A stretch of DNA of 64,000 bases, taken from contig CATKHK010000033.1 of assembly GCA_949751835.1 (NCBI GenBank), positions 310,001 through 374,000 of the forward strand. Reading direction: 5' to 3'. The stretch is from Blepharisma japonicum (Eukaryota > Ciliophora > Heterotrichea > Heterotrichida > Blepharismidae). This document shows positions 1 through 10,571 of this stretch, piece by piece. Every line of letters starts with the position of its first letter. The stretch's first letter is position 1. The translations under genes were made by a program, and so were the position numbers. A model generated the notes under the pieces. That model did not search any database. It was not told where the DNA came from and worked only from the letters and a program-made list of their open reading frames with translations.

Positions 1-152
1 GCAAGCATTTAAAGTAAATAAAGAAAGCTTGCCATCAATCTAAATATATCTTTATAACTAAAATGATTCATAATTCGTATTGGATTTATAAAATACACAT
101 AAGTTACTGCTAAAAATTATACGTAAGCAAAAATTGTCTAGATTTTAAATAA

Positions 153-2093
153 TTAATGATTATTTAGCTCGTTTCCTAGAATTTGATCAAAAGTAAGCTT
201 CGGTTGAGGCTTCAAAAATGGCATGTCAAGCAACTTTATCAATTTGCTTGATCTTGCCATTTCTGTCCTTCTTGTGTGCCCAGTTTTTTGCGTAACAATT
301 GAAGGGCCTTTACTTTGCAGCATCCTTCCTAACGCAACACACAATTTTTCATTAGGATTATCTATCGGTAACTTACTTTCCAAGCAGCAATATGCAATTC
401 CATCAATCATTTGGTTTATACTGATCCCTTCCATCCTCTCATTAAATTGCTGTCCTGCTACTTCTTTGTAATCATTTTCATATAAATTTAAATAGACTTG
501 AGAAAGTTTTCCTTTTGTCACTAAATCTGGATATATAGAAAAATCAGTGGCAAATTGTATGAAGCTTTGCGAAGATATTTTACTTTGAGGATTCAGATAA
601 ACTTTGGCATAAATCTCGAGTGTTTTATGTCACACATCAAGTGTTTTTTCTGTGGATGGGTCATGAATTAAATCTTTTATTGAAGTTGACCTGAGAGCAC
701 TTTGTGACTTCCTTGGGGTTTTTAGCAATGATTGAATAAAAATTTCAAATTCATCTTCATCATTAGGATCCTTAATCAATTTCTTTGATACTATTTCCAA
801 TGATTTAATAAATTGATTAAAATTCATTTTCCCTGACTCTTCTGCCGCTTGAAAAACAAACTTTGGAGAAAGCACTCCATCATCAATAGAATGTGGCCTT
901 TGTACTAAAGAGAAGTAAATAATTTCGAGCTCTTGCCTTTCCAAGCAAAATTCGGATTCCTTATGCAATAGTCCAGCATCTTCAAAAACTTTGACATACT
1001 GAAATGGCGACATTAATTTTTGATTAGAAGTTGTTCCATATGAGCAATAATCCCTAAAAACGTCTTCAACTTCATTTCATTTCGATTCCAAGACTCCGCT
1101 AAATTTTCCTCTTCGATCTAAACAAAATCGCTCAGATTTTAACGCATCTCTGGAAACAGGTGCAGAAGTTAATGAAATTTTTTGTGTGGATGATAGAGAA
1201 AGTTTGTTGGAGTATGGCTTGCTTATTTTGGAGTGCCAGTTAGAAAAACCATTCGATCTTTCCATTCTTGAAAGAATGAATTCTGTTCTTTCTCTGACTG
1301 TAGAAAACTCTTGATGAAATTTGCCATAAATAGCAGTTCTTAGTAGAAACAGCAGAAATTTTTTCAAAGTAAAAGCTCTTCCTTTATCATTGATATTAAA
1401 ATATTTGAGCTCAGGAATGTCTTCATTTGACTCTACTAAATCTTGCCATATTTTCAATAAAAGTGCTCTTGGCAACACATCTGGAGTAATCATAAACTCA
1501 GTTACTAGGGAAAATAGTGATGCTCATGATTTTTTGCTTAATGCATTTTTATCTTCTGGTGACACATCTTCCCAAGGGAAATATGCTTTATAGATTTCTT
1601 GCAAAACAAATATTGAGTCTTGTAAGATTCTTGCTGATTCAGTATCAAAGTCAAAATCAGATTGATTAAATGTATCGACTTGTCCTTGCTCTTTTAAAGC
1701 ATCATATAAAGGGAAAATATGTGTGTCTATCATAGATACTAAGCCTTGGTACGAGTGATTACCCTTTTCCATAAGTGTTGCAGATATCCTAACCATAATT
1801 TCGCAGAAATTATCAAACGATATGCATTTATCACGTTTTGCTTCTGAACTAATAATTATGTCACATTCTTCTCTGCTTAATAAATTTGGAAGAACCTGTA
1901 TATCTCGTAAAAATTTTGAAAGTTTAGGAAGCGTTAATAAGTTTGTATTATTCCTCGACCCTAAGCATGAGTAATGTAAGTATAAACGCCTGAGCTTATT
2001 TTTTATTTCAACTGGTGTCTTTCCTTCTGCAATTGATTTTGTTGATTGTGGTGATTGAAAATGCTCAAAGCTTGAAGTAAATTTTGACTCCAT
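153..2093 (-). CDS. EF-hand-like repeat protein, function unknown
   Basis: A 646-residue protein is read by taking three in-frame TGA codons as Trp (residues 190, 339 and 488). The frame is otherwise open from the ATG at 2093 to TAA. Three stretches look related to one another: residues about 36-82, 343-395 and 490-535. Each has a pattern like aromatic-x2-Y-x3-G, then a polar turn, then a hydrophobic helix with FxxFxxD and a following V/I-L-P. This resembles degenerate EF-hand or p25-alpha/TPPP-type helical modules, but canonical calcium-loop acidic residues are not obvious. No membrane segment or signal peptide is seen. The last 120 residues are basic and less structured. A cytoskeletal or ciliary role is a guess. 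The gene model is solid; the function is unknown. Confidence 0.8.
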
Positions 2094-2370
2094 ATCTTGT
2101 TTGAATAAAATATGTTACAACTTTATATTTAATAAAAATAAAATTTGAGACAAAAAATAATAATAAATCAGAAAATAAAAGAAATTTTTGAAATATTCAT
2201 TCTATAATTCTTTATTTTTATTAAAATTTCTTTAGAAATACCTGAATCTTGATCTAAGCTTAGCATAATTCTAATTATGATAGGAGTAATTAAAAGTAAT
2301 ACCCCATGTTTCTTATATAATCCTATCAGTTCATATTTCAACGACAAAATAAACTTAAAATATCACAGTA

Positions 2371-4044
2371 ATGGATTCATCTTCAAGCTCAGATGAAGAA
2401 GAAGTAAGAGGGAACGAAATAGTTCTCAACGTAGCCAACACCCAATATGAAGTAGTCCAAGAAGTTGCTAACATTCTAGGCTGAAAACTAAGTTTTGACC
2501 CAGAAGATTCTGAAGCTGACGTTTATTGACAAGACTCAGCTTTATCCCCAGAAAAGCTTTCTCAGCTGAAGACATTTCAGCGAATCAACCATTTCCCTGG
2601 AATGTACGCAGTCGCGAGGAAAGACCACCTGGGCAAAAATTTAAAAGCAATGAAACTGATGTTCCCTGAGCATTATAACTTTTTTCCTCCTACTTGGATA
2701 CTACCTAAAGATTTTAACGACCTTAAAACTCAGTTTAACTCTAAAAGAGCAAAAACCTTTATATGTAAGCCCGAAGCATCTTGCCAAGGTCGTGGGATAT
2801 TTTTAACAAGAAAGTTAGACGAAATCCCAGAGCACTGTGTAGTCCAGAGATATCTTCATAAACCTTATCTAATTGATGGGTTAAAATTTGATCTTCGAGT
2901 TTATGTTTTAATAGCTGGCTGCGATCCTTTAAGAATGTTTATTCATAAAGAAGGCTTAGTTAGGCTTGCGACTGTGCCTTACCAACCACCTGTCACAAGT
3001 AATTTGGGCGACATGTGCATGCACTTAACAAATTATGCAATAAATAAATTTAACCCTGATTTCCAATTCAATACAAGCGAGACTGATGATTATACTGGTC
3101 ATAAAAGAAGTTTGAGCACATTTATGAAAAAACTTGGAGAGCAGGGCGAAGATGTTGACGCTATTTGGAAAAGAATTAGCGATGTTATAGTTAAAACTGT
3201 TTGCATTGTGCAGCCACTGTTGTCACATTTATATCGATCTTGCCAAGCTGCAGATCCTACAAATTCGATCTGTATGCAGATTTTGGGGTTTGATATATAT
3301 TTAGACCATAAGCTTAAAGCACATTTATTAGAAGTTAATCATACTCCAAGCTTTACTACTGATACTCCTCTTGATTCAATGATTAAAAAAGCTGTGATTG
3401 GAGATGCTCTTAGAATGATGGGCTTACAAAAAGGTAACAGAGCTGAATATCTACAAAGACATCAAGGAATGGTATTTTTAAGGGCAAATAGAGGAATAAA
3501 GGAGATAAGAAACATGAGAACTGAGCTACAAGCTAAGTCATTAAAAGAGAAAGAAGAGCTTGAAAAGAAGTTTAGAGGTGGGTATACAAGGATATACCCA
3601 ACAGAAGATAATACTCTCTATGAGCAATTCATGTTGGCAGCTCGTGATATTTGGCTTACAAATGTAGGAATTAAACCAAAAGTAAAAAAAGAAACCAAAG
3701 AACCCAATCAACCTCAGAAGCCTGTTACAATCCCTCCTCAAATTCCTGCTGCAACTCCTTCTCCAATTTTAGCTTCAAAGCCTAATCCTATACCAAAGCC
3801 TCTAGGTTCTGCAAATAGTCAAAATATTAATAAACCTAAAAAAAAAGCAGCTGTATCAGCATCAGTTTACAGACTATCCAAAAGCACAGAGCGTCCTAAA
3901 GTCGTTAAAGAAACCAAGTTACCTGCATTAAAAATAACCAACGGAACTTATATCCAGCCCAGACTTTTTGAGTTTAATGATTCAGCATTAACAGTCATAG
4001 CAAGAGAAGGATCAATCAAAGCAAGGTTCATGCTTAATGAATAA
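2371..4044 (+). CDS. Tubulin polyglutamylase, TTLL6/13-like
   Basis: A 557-residue tubulin-tyrosine-ligase-like enzyme that adds glutamates to tubulin tails, probably in cilia and the cortical microtubules. The TTL ATP-grasp core is clear in order: QRINHFPGMYAVARKDHL, the KTFICKPEASCQGRGIF nucleotide-binding strand, IDGLKFDLRVYVL, MCMHLTNYAINK, and ILGFDIYLD...LLEVNHTPSF with the metal-binding E and N. These match the TTLL6/TTLL13 polyglutamylase group rather than TTL itself. The ATG at 2371 is chosen because the frame continues upstream of 2602 through two TGA-Trp codons and includes a conserved TTLL N-terminal segment. An acidic Ser/Glu start precedes the core, and a proline/lysine-rich tail (about residue 430 on) may bind microtubules. 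No intron is seen. Confidence 0.93.
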
Positions 4045-4648
4045 ACTGTAAATGTTAATAAATTTGTTATTTTCATTTTAACTAGAATATCATTATCAAC
4101 TAGCAAACAAATGTTTTAGCTCTCTTAAATTAGCATCTTGTTAATATTAATTTTTTACCAATTTAGCCATTAACAATTTAATATCGCTGCACTGGTATAT
4201 TATAAAAATTGTTGGCATAAAATGAACTTCAACAATCTAAGTAGAGCCAAGTAGAATCCATTATTCTGCCTTGAATGAGGACTTCAATTACATATTGGCT
4301 TTTCAGATCGGATCAAAAATAAAATTTATAGTCTTAGATTTAATTTGTGAAAATTGATTTATAGTGCTAAATGCTTTGCCATTCAACTCAATTTTAACTA
4401 GTTTAATCATGCCAAAGATATTTCATATATTACCAATGCATGTGAAAAATCTTCTCTATATATCATATATTCAAATCGATTAACAATGTAGCCCTTTTAT
4501 TTTCTCATTAACTTGGAAATTTTTGATATTAATATTAATAAAATCCCGATCAGATACCTTCTTCATTAACTTTAATTGGCACAAACAGTGAAATTTTATT
4601 GTAAAATTGATTTTTATCGAAATTAATATTAATTATAATCCCGATCAG
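4045..4648. other. Intergenic region with a duplicated gene start
   Basis: This is AT-rich spacer between the TTLL and sterol oxidase genes. No ORF or RNA gene is supported. Its right part (about 4527-4595) is an imperfect copy of the beginning of the following gene; see the repeat entry. Confidence 0.6.
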
Positions 4649-4690
4649 ATGCCTTCTTCATTTGCTTCAACAGGCACAAATAGTGAAATT
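4527..4690 (+). repeat. Imperfect direct duplication of a gene 5' end
   Basis: About 68 bases at 4527-4595 recur at about 4621-4690. Both carry the core ATCCCGATCAGAT, then CCTTCTTCATT, then GGCACAAA(C/T)AGTGAAATT. The downstream copy spans the start codon and first dozen codons of the methylsterol oxidase gene. The upstream copy has ATA where the downstream copy has ATG. This is a local direct duplication in which only one copy still provides a start. Confidence 0.8.
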
Positions 4691-5605
4691 GAGAGTCTAA
4701 AAGATGTTTTAGGTAACGAAGAAGTTCGCTATGTCCGTAAAGGTTATGGACTAATAACTGCAGCCTTTCTCGTCTGTTTTTATTTTTTCATTTTCCCACA
4801 ACTAGTATTTTCTTTATATATTAGACTGCCTTATGAAAATAAAGAATTCATGTATACATTTGGGCTAGTCTTTATTCATCTGGCAGTTTTCGTCGTGGCG
4901 AATTTTGGGATATATTTGATATATCATTCTGAAATGCCATTTTTTGAACGCTATAAAATTACAAGTGAGCCATGGCCATGGATAAAGGATCCGGAAGGAT
5001 TTAAAGAAATAAGAAAAAATACTATTAAAACTGTAGCACTAAATCAGCTTGTTATGTATCCTTTAGTAGTAATTGTTTCAGGATATATTGGAAACGTTAA
5101 CTTTGAAGTCAGTCCAAGCTTATTTCCTTCTTGGAAAGAATTAATCCCTCAGATTGTGTTTTTTATGGTTATAGAAGATACTTTCTTTTATTGGTCTCAT
5201 AGACTTTTACATACACCGCTGTTTTATTCTATTATACATAAGCAGCATCACGAATATACTAATACAATAGGAATTGCTTCAGAATATTCCAGTCCTATTG
5301 ATTTTATACTTACAAGTGTATTGACATCAGCAATTGGTCCTTTACTATTGAAAGATTGCCACATTACTACACTCTATATGTGAACAGTCTTGAGGATTCT
5401 TGAAACAGTTGATGGCCATTGTGGATATGATTTTTCATGGAGCCCATTCAGATTGCTTCCTTTCTCTGGAGGTGCAAATTATCATAACTTCCATCACTCA
5501 CATAATGTTTCAAATTATGGATCTTTTTTTACATATTGGGATACTATTTGCCAAACAAACTTGCATTATTGGAGATACCTCTCAAAGCAAGAAAAGTGCA
5601 ATTAA
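4649..5605 (+). CDS. C4-methylsterol monooxygenase (fatty acid hydroxylase family)
   Basis: A 318-residue ER membrane di-iron oxygenase of the ERG25/MSMO1 family, which oxidises the C4-methyl group of sterol precursors. All three histidine clusters are present: HRLLH, HKQHH and the later HNFHH. They sit in the family context FFYWSHRLLH, EYSSPIDFIL, LRILETVDGHCGYD and a GGANYHNFHHSHNVSNYGS segment. Hydrophobic helices precede the first cluster (about residues 35-105 and 130-180). One TGA is read as Trp between the second and third clusters (5381-5383), which joins the two halves. An in-frame ATG at 4607 would add 14 residues. I prefer 4649 because it is the start context copied in the upstream duplication. 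Ciliates that take up dietary sterols may use this enzyme for remodelling. Confidence 0.9.
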
Positions 5606-5832
5606 AATCAAAATAATAAGCCTTTGACTTTTTAAGTGAGATTAATTCTGCATTGTTTATACTTTTTGTTATTGCTTCATAATTTGTCATAGAATTTTTG
5701 ATCTTTAATCCTTTCAATTAAAAGGTGTTAGAGCAAAAGATAACTATTATTTTTATATAAAGATGAAACTGCATTTATTATTTTGTTTATTAAGCTTTTA
5801 AAACATGAAAGTTCTATTCATACTTGTTAAAT

Positions 5833-6480
5833 ATGAATTCAATATTTTCTTTTGGAGAAGCAGCAAAATTCAAGCTTCAAAATGGTTTTCAACATCAAAG
5901 ACATTTTTCGCCTATAAATGAGGTATTAAATGTCAAGAACGAGCAAAGATCAAGCATACAAAGAAGATTTTCAAATATCCGTGATGAGAAAATATCAGGA
6001 GATTTAGATGATTTAAAACGAATAATTGAGAAATGCATTCGATCAAAGTCAAACCCAAGAAACTCTTCTTGGCACAAGGAGGAAGAAGATATTAAAATAT
6101 TGAATAATGATTCAGAAAGAAGATATGATACCAAGCCTAAGAAGAGAATCAAAAAGAGTGAATTTTTAGCTCAGAAGCCTAAGAAGAAAAAATATAAAAT
6201 ACCATCTTTAGTAATCTCGAATCGAACACCTTCTCCTAACATTTTTTTGAGCAAGCCAGTTAGTTTTCCAAATAATATCAGAATTTCCAAAGATTTAGAC
6301 AAGGTTCGACAAAATGTAAAGCAAAGGTTAGCGTATTTGTCAAAAATAAAAGATTCCTCCAGCAGTGGAAGATTTGACAATATGGAAAGCAGTTTAGCTT
6401 CAAATTCATTATTATTAAAATCAGTTCAACTGTTTTCTCCTATACATAAAATGTCAAAAACACCGACAAGTTTCAACTAA
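5833..6480 (+). CDS. Basic hypothetical protein
   Basis: A 215-residue, Lys/Arg/Ser-rich protein with low predicted order. It has two lysine-rich clusters resembling nuclear localisation signals (KPKKRIKK and KPKKKKYK, around residues 98-125) and a TPSP motif that could be phosphorylated. No domain is recognised, and no membrane segment or signal peptide is seen. The ATG at 5833 is the first in frame. It sits directly upstream of another basic protein gene on the same strand (about 160 bp gap), but the two are not clearly paralogous. Confidence 0.65.
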   Translation: MNSIFSFGEAAKFKLQNGFQHQRHFSPINEVLNVKNEQRSSIQRRFSNIRDEKISGDLDDLKRIIEKCIRSKSNPRNSSWHKEEEDIKILNNDSERRYDTKPKKRIKKSEFLAQKPKKKKYKIPSLVISNRTPSPNIFLSKPVSFPNNIRISKDLDKVRQNVKQRLAYLSKIKDSSSSGRFDNMESSLASNSLLLKSVQLFSPIHKMSKTPTSFN

Positions 6481-6640
6481 TATAGAGGTATTAATAGCAT
6501 CTTATTACATTAAATAATTGATATTATCACTCTATATTTGCCCATAATTTATCAAACTCCTCTTCTTTTTTATTTTAGTTAATGCATCTATAAATAATTT
6601 CACCAAAAATAATTACCTTTATAAATGAATTTGATACCAA

Positions 6641-7393
6641 ATGAACTCTAGAAAATTAATGTGGAGACCATTTGCTTCTAAATTTGCTACACATTCCTTT
6701 GACAATTATTCACACAATATCGATAGAGCAGAAACAGCGCCTTTAATAACTCTTAAAAGTAAAAAACAAGACATCATTTTGGAGATGCTATTCCCTTTTA
6801 AACAAAAAAAAGAAAAATCTGCTGAAAGAGCTCAAAAACTTGGAGAGCTACAAGAGAAAGTTAAAAAGCAGAGGCTGCTAATTAAGAAAAAAGATTTATT
6901 ATATAAGCAAAGAAAAGAATCAATTATAAAAAACCAAATTGATAATTTAAGCTTAGAAAAAGAGCAAAGAAAAAATGCTATGATCAAGATCAGAGCATTT
7001 GCTACTTCTACGCCTAAAGTGAGAAAAAGAAATATATCCCCTGTATCTAAATCTTTGAGTCCTATAGCAAAAAATGATGATATGTCCAACGCATTTTTTT
7101 TAACAGCCATTAATAATACCCAAAATAGTGTCCATTTCTCGACCCCAAGTCGAGTAAAGAGAAAACAATCTTTGCCTCCAATTAAAAATAAGAACTTTGT
7201 ATCTCTTAAAAATTATCAAGAAAAGCTTTTAAAGAAACTTGAATCCAAAACACCGACTTATCTTAAAAAGCTCAAAACTGAATTTGATAAAATTAGAGAA
7301 GAGCATGATTTAACATTTGCTGAATACCAAGAAAAAAAGAGACTAAGGAGGCATTCTGCTTTTCCTGTTATTCGATTCAAGTCTCCACTATAA
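6641..7393 (+). CDS. Basic coiled-coil hypothetical protein
   Basis: A 250-residue lysine-rich protein. Residues about 55-115 form a likely coiled coil (repeated E/K heptads), and a second helical stretch lies at about 195-240. Between them is a Ser/Pro-rich region with several S-P and T-P sites. It could be a cytoskeletal or basal-body component, but no family is recognised. The start ATG at 6641 is the first in this frame, and the stop is TAA. Confidence 0.65.
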   Translation: MNSRKLMWRPFASKFATHSFDNYSHNIDRAETAPLITLKSKKQDIILEMLFPFKQKKEKSAERAQKLGELQEKVKKQRLLIKKKDLLYKQRKESIIKNQIDNLSLEKEQRKNAMIKIRAFATSTPKVRKRNISPVSKSLSPIAKNDDMSNAFFLTAINNTQNSVHFSTPSRVKRKQSLPPIKNKNFVSLKNYQEKLLKKLESKTPTYLKKLKTEFDKIREEHDLTFAEYQEKKRLRRHSAFPVIRFKSPL

Positions 7394-7550
7394 TTGCATG
7401 ATATTTATTGAATCTAATGCATAAGGCTTTAGATGCGTAATTAATGATTTTTCCATTAATTCTTAAATTTTGTATTTATATAATAATCAATCAAATCCAT
7501 AGTAGCAAATTTATTTGGAACGATAATGCAAAAATTAATTTTAAATAATA

Positions 7551-8018
7551 TTAAGAATGATTTGAGGCTGCTGTTTCTTCTTTTTGCAATGATACAAAAT
7601 AATTTTGCATAAAAAATTCATAAATTATTTCTGCACCTCTTGATCTAGGCCAGAAAAGATACACTAATACAAGGAATTTAATTGGGTAGTAGTATGGTAT
7701 CCAGAAGAGTAAATTTGTCCGAAGCAGATCCAATAGGCTATAACATGCAAATATTACTCAGTATGTTATTCATTGCTTCTTATCTTGCTGCAAATTTTTT
7801 TCAATTGAGGAAAAACTCATATATGCAGGATATAAAATCCCAAGCAAATCCACTATGCCTTTTTCAAAAAATCCTATGATTACCAAAAAGAATGCTCAAA
7901 GGGTCACCAGGAATACAACATATGAGGGTTGGAGTTTTGTTTTTGAATTAATCCACGAAATAATTGGAATTTCGCTGAAATCAGAATTCAGAGATTCTAT
8001 GAAATTGTCTTTTTCCAT
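7551..8018 (-). CDS. REEP/DP1/Yop1 (TB2/DP1/HVA22) ER-shaping protein
   Basis: A 155-residue membrane protein of the TB2/DP1/HVA22 family, which bends ER membrane into tubules. The frame becomes visible only with TGA as Trp (three TGA codons). Diagnostic pieces are the hydrophobic pair at residues about 30-55, the invariant YPAYMSFSSIE motif, the QWITYWVIF helix, then the DLL...WIPYYYPIKFLVLVYLFWPRSRGAEIIY block and a short polar tail. This is the usual hairpin-loop layout and length. The ATG at 8018 is the first in frame. Several small frames on the opposite strand here are shadows. Confidence 0.9.
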
Positions 8019-8496
8019 TTTATCAGAACAAAAATGGAAGGCTAATACTCTGTAATCTGACTGAACACTTAAAGATAGTCACACAAATAATTTATAATCG
8101 AATCCATGAAAAACTATGCATCCTTAAGATATTCAGCCCAGAAAAATTGATAAGCCAGCTTTATCTAAAGCTAGAGAGCCATATTTAACCACTTTAAATC
8201 AAGTTAAAGTGATATTCCTAGTTAAATATAGCACTAAAAATTGATGAGATATACGGATTTATACTCAATTCATCACTTTCGAAATTTAGAAAAATTAAAA
8301 AATATAATTCAATTGTTTTATTAGAATAGCTCAACACTTGGCTTTCCTCTCGAGCTCTGCTGGAAACTTTATAAGAATTTTTTTAAAATCCTTATATAAA
8401 TTTATTTCTGTTCTATTTTAAATATCAATTAATTCAATAGGTAATTTAAGCTAATATATGGATATACAGAATTTTTTTAATTAACTATTATTTTAG
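8019..8496. other. Intergenic region containing a long imperfect hairpin
   Basis: AT-rich spacer between two minus-strand genes. No gene is supported. It contains the two-tier inverted repeat annotated at 8179-8232. Confidence 0.55.
8179..8232. other. Two-tier inverted repeat (possible RNA hairpin)
   Basis: An outer stem pairs ATATTTAAC (8181-8189) with GTTAAATAT (8221-8229). Nested inside, CACTTTAA (8190-8197) pairs perfectly with TTAAAGTG (8204-8211) around a 6-base loop. A 9-base bulge lies on the 3' side. GC at both outer ends can extend the stem with a mismatch. It is downstream of a minus-strand gene start and upstream of another gene's 3' end. Its role is unknown. Confidence 0.5.
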
Positions 8497-9072
8497 TTAT
8501 TTTGATTTCAGCTTTCTAATTTCTGGTCCTTTGACTCTTTTGGTTGGCTGGTTCTGCTTTTGTGATGATTTCTTTTTGATATATGGGAAGCAGGCATTAT
8601 TTTTCATGTAAGTTATATTAAAGTAAGTAAATTCTCCCATGTCCTTATGAAAAGCCCATGTGTCTGAAGACAATGTTCTATAAAACTTTGGATTTCTGCT
8701 CTTATTTGGAGCCTCTATATGTTCGCCAAGAGGAGTAAATTTATTATATGGATATCCATCCTTATGTGCAGTGCCCATCATTTGGTCTTGCTTGACGAGC
8801 TTTGTTTTCCATAAATCACATGATTCAGTATTTTTATTGAAAATTCTTGCTTTGATGCTTGCATTTTGCAGTGAGACTTGTGGGTCCAAAATCCCACCTT
8901 TTTTGAGATCAGTTATTGACATTGATTTGTTGTTCAGGAAAGGAAAGATTTCTGTCCTTTGGAAAAATCCTTCTCCTGTAGATCTTAAAGATCCAAGAGC
9001 TCCTTGCTTGAGGTTAGTTGTATAAGCCAGTGGTAGCTTTTCTCTTTCATACATTAGATTACTTATTAGCAT
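8497..9072 (-). CDS. Hypothetical protein, 191 aa
   Basis: A 191-residue soluble protein with many Lys, Asn, Tyr and Pro residues and short motifs reminiscent of small microtubule-associated or inner-microtubule proteins (GYPYNKFTPLGEH, NPKFYRTLSSDTWAFHKDMGEFTYF). That resemblance is only impressionistic. No transmembrane segment is seen. The tail is strongly basic (KKKSSQKQNQPTKRVKG). The frame uses ATG at 9072 and TAA at 8497, with no TGA codons. Confidence 0.65.
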   Translation of the reverse strand: MLISNLMYEREKLPLAYTTNLKQGALGSLRSTGEGFFQRTEIFPFLNNKSMSITDLKKGGILDPQVSLQNASIKARIFNKNTESCDLWKTKLVKQDQMMGTAHKDGYPYNKFTPLGEHIEAPNKSRNPKFYRTLSSDTWAFHKDMGEFTYFNITYMKNNACFPYIKKKSSQKQNQPTKRVKGPEIRKLKSK

Positions 9073-9710
9073 TTTTTTGGTTTTTCTCAGTGAGTTAAAT
9101 TAATTCTAAATATTACTAATTAAAGGAAATTGATAATCCTTTATAAAAGCTTTTAATTGCTTTTAAGATAAAAGCTTTTAATTGCTTTTAAGATAAAAGC
9201 ATTTATTGGGTTATTAAGACTAATAGTAATAATGATGCATTACGAATTATTACTATCAAGTTACACTTATATGAATAGTTTTTTATCGATATATTGGTTA
9301 AAATGATATTTTCCCTTCATTAATAGAGTGGAAATAATACAGTAGAATATCACCGAAAATTATCAGCAATTTAATTTATATATTTCTCTAGGGTCTAATT
9401 AAAGACTCAGTAAAAATGTTTTTAATAGGATTATAATTTAAGATTTTAAAATCTTTATAATTAGGAATATATTAAAAAAATTTCAAACAAATTTGAAGTT
9501 TTTTATTTAGCTTAACTATAAATAATTTTATACATATAAGATATCATTTTATATTTTATCTGTTGAATTTTCTTATTTAACAATTGCTCACTTATTATTT
9601 TATGCCAAATCTAGCAGAAATTAAGTTTTGATTTGATTCTATAATTATATAAGTTGTTTTCAATAGAAAATTAAAATAGATAAAAGACGAATATTGTATA
9701 ATATATTCAC
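9073..9710. other. Intergenic region with short tandem repeat
   Basis: AT-rich spacer with no supported gene. It holds the 25-bp tandem repeat annotated at 9145-9204. Confidence 0.55.
9145..9204. repeat. 25-bp tandem repeat, about 2.3 copies
   Basis: The unit beginning AAAAGCTTTTAATTGC is present exactly twice (9145-9169, 9170-9194) and begins a third time before diverging. AAAGCTTT within the unit is itself palindromic. Confidence 0.8.
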
Positions 9711-10265
9711 TTAAATTAAAACACATTTGCACTTGCTATTATGAAAATCCTGAATTTGAGGGCCTAAAATGCTAATTTGATATGTTTTTGTGAGTTCTTC
9801 AACTTCTTCTATGGCTTTTTTTCCTCGGTCATCTTTTTGTGATTTATTTTTAGTTCTATTTAGTGCAAGTGCTATTTCTTGTACAGACTCTATTTGATTA
9901 TTTATTTCTTGGCCAGTTTTTTTCTTAGCAGATGTTTGATAGCCTTCCCTTATCATATTATAAATTTCCCAAAACTCTTCATTCCAAGAATCCTGATAGT
10001 CTGAGCCTAGATCGTTAAATTTTGAAGTTGCTTCTCCAATAAGGTTTTGTGATGTCAAATCTTCAGCTTTCCTTGCAAGTTGGTGTAAACCATTGATAAT
10101 TGAATCTTCAAGAGCTATATATTGATTTAAGAGAACTTCTAACTCGGCCCTCATGATATTTGGTACTTTGAGTTGGTCAACAATAGATTCCAAAACTATT
10201 AATCGGTCTTCCAAGTCATCTATATCACCGATTTGAGTCTCCATAGTATCAGACAAGTCAGCCAT
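9711..10265 (-). CDS. Coiled-coil protein ending in a CaaX box
   Basis: A 184-residue, mostly helical, acidic protein. Several heptad-like helices span residues about 10-165. The C-terminus is Lys-Cys-Lys-Cys-Val-Leu-Ile followed by TAA. The last four residues, CVLI, match a prenylation CaaX box, and a second Cys lies two residues before it as a possible palmitoylation site. The protein may therefore be lipid-anchored on a cytoplasmic membrane face. No small-GTPase motifs are present. It could be a SNARE-like or tethering factor, but no family is recognised. The start ATG at 10265 is the first in frame. Confidence 0.7.
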   Translation of the reverse strand: MADLSDTMETQIGDIDDLEDRLIVLESIVDQLKVPNIMRAELEVLLNQYIALEDSIINGLHQLARKAEDLTSQNLIGEATSKFNDLGSDYQDSWNEEFWEIYNMIREGYQTSAKKKTGQEINNQIESVQEIALALNRTKNKSQKDDRGKKAIEEVEELTKTYQISILGPQIQDFHNSKCKCVLI

Positions 10266-10571
10266 TAGGCAATAAAATAACTTTAATTAGAGAAGTATTT
10301 AAATCAGACTTATGCCATTAGAGTGAAATGGCAAATATCTAATTTTATCCTTAAATTCAGATTTATATCAAGTTTTATAATAGAATCTGCAATTTTCAAC
10401 TAAGACAGTTGCGAGGTGATATTAAAGCATACTCTTTTGTTTGTCTTAGAAAATCACCATTGTATTTTTAGGTTGCATCAAACATTTCTTCATATGGAAT
10501 AATTTTTAAATTCGATTTTAGAGATTTTATATCTAATTTAATTTTTTTCAAATGCAATTAGTTTGATGAAT
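10266..10571. other. Intergenic region
   Basis: About 300 bp of AT-rich spacer between two minus-strand genes. I see nothing in it. Confidence 0.5.

Noticed and set aside
1-32. Inverted repeat GCAAGC ... GCTTGC at the left edge
   Set aside because: A 6-bp match with a 20-base AT loop is expected by chance in a window this size, and no transcript evidence is available.
2371-2601. Treating TGA codons here as stops and starting TTLL at 2602
   Set aside because: The upstream frame encodes conserved TTLL residues and the TGAs align with Trp positions, so the longer start is better.
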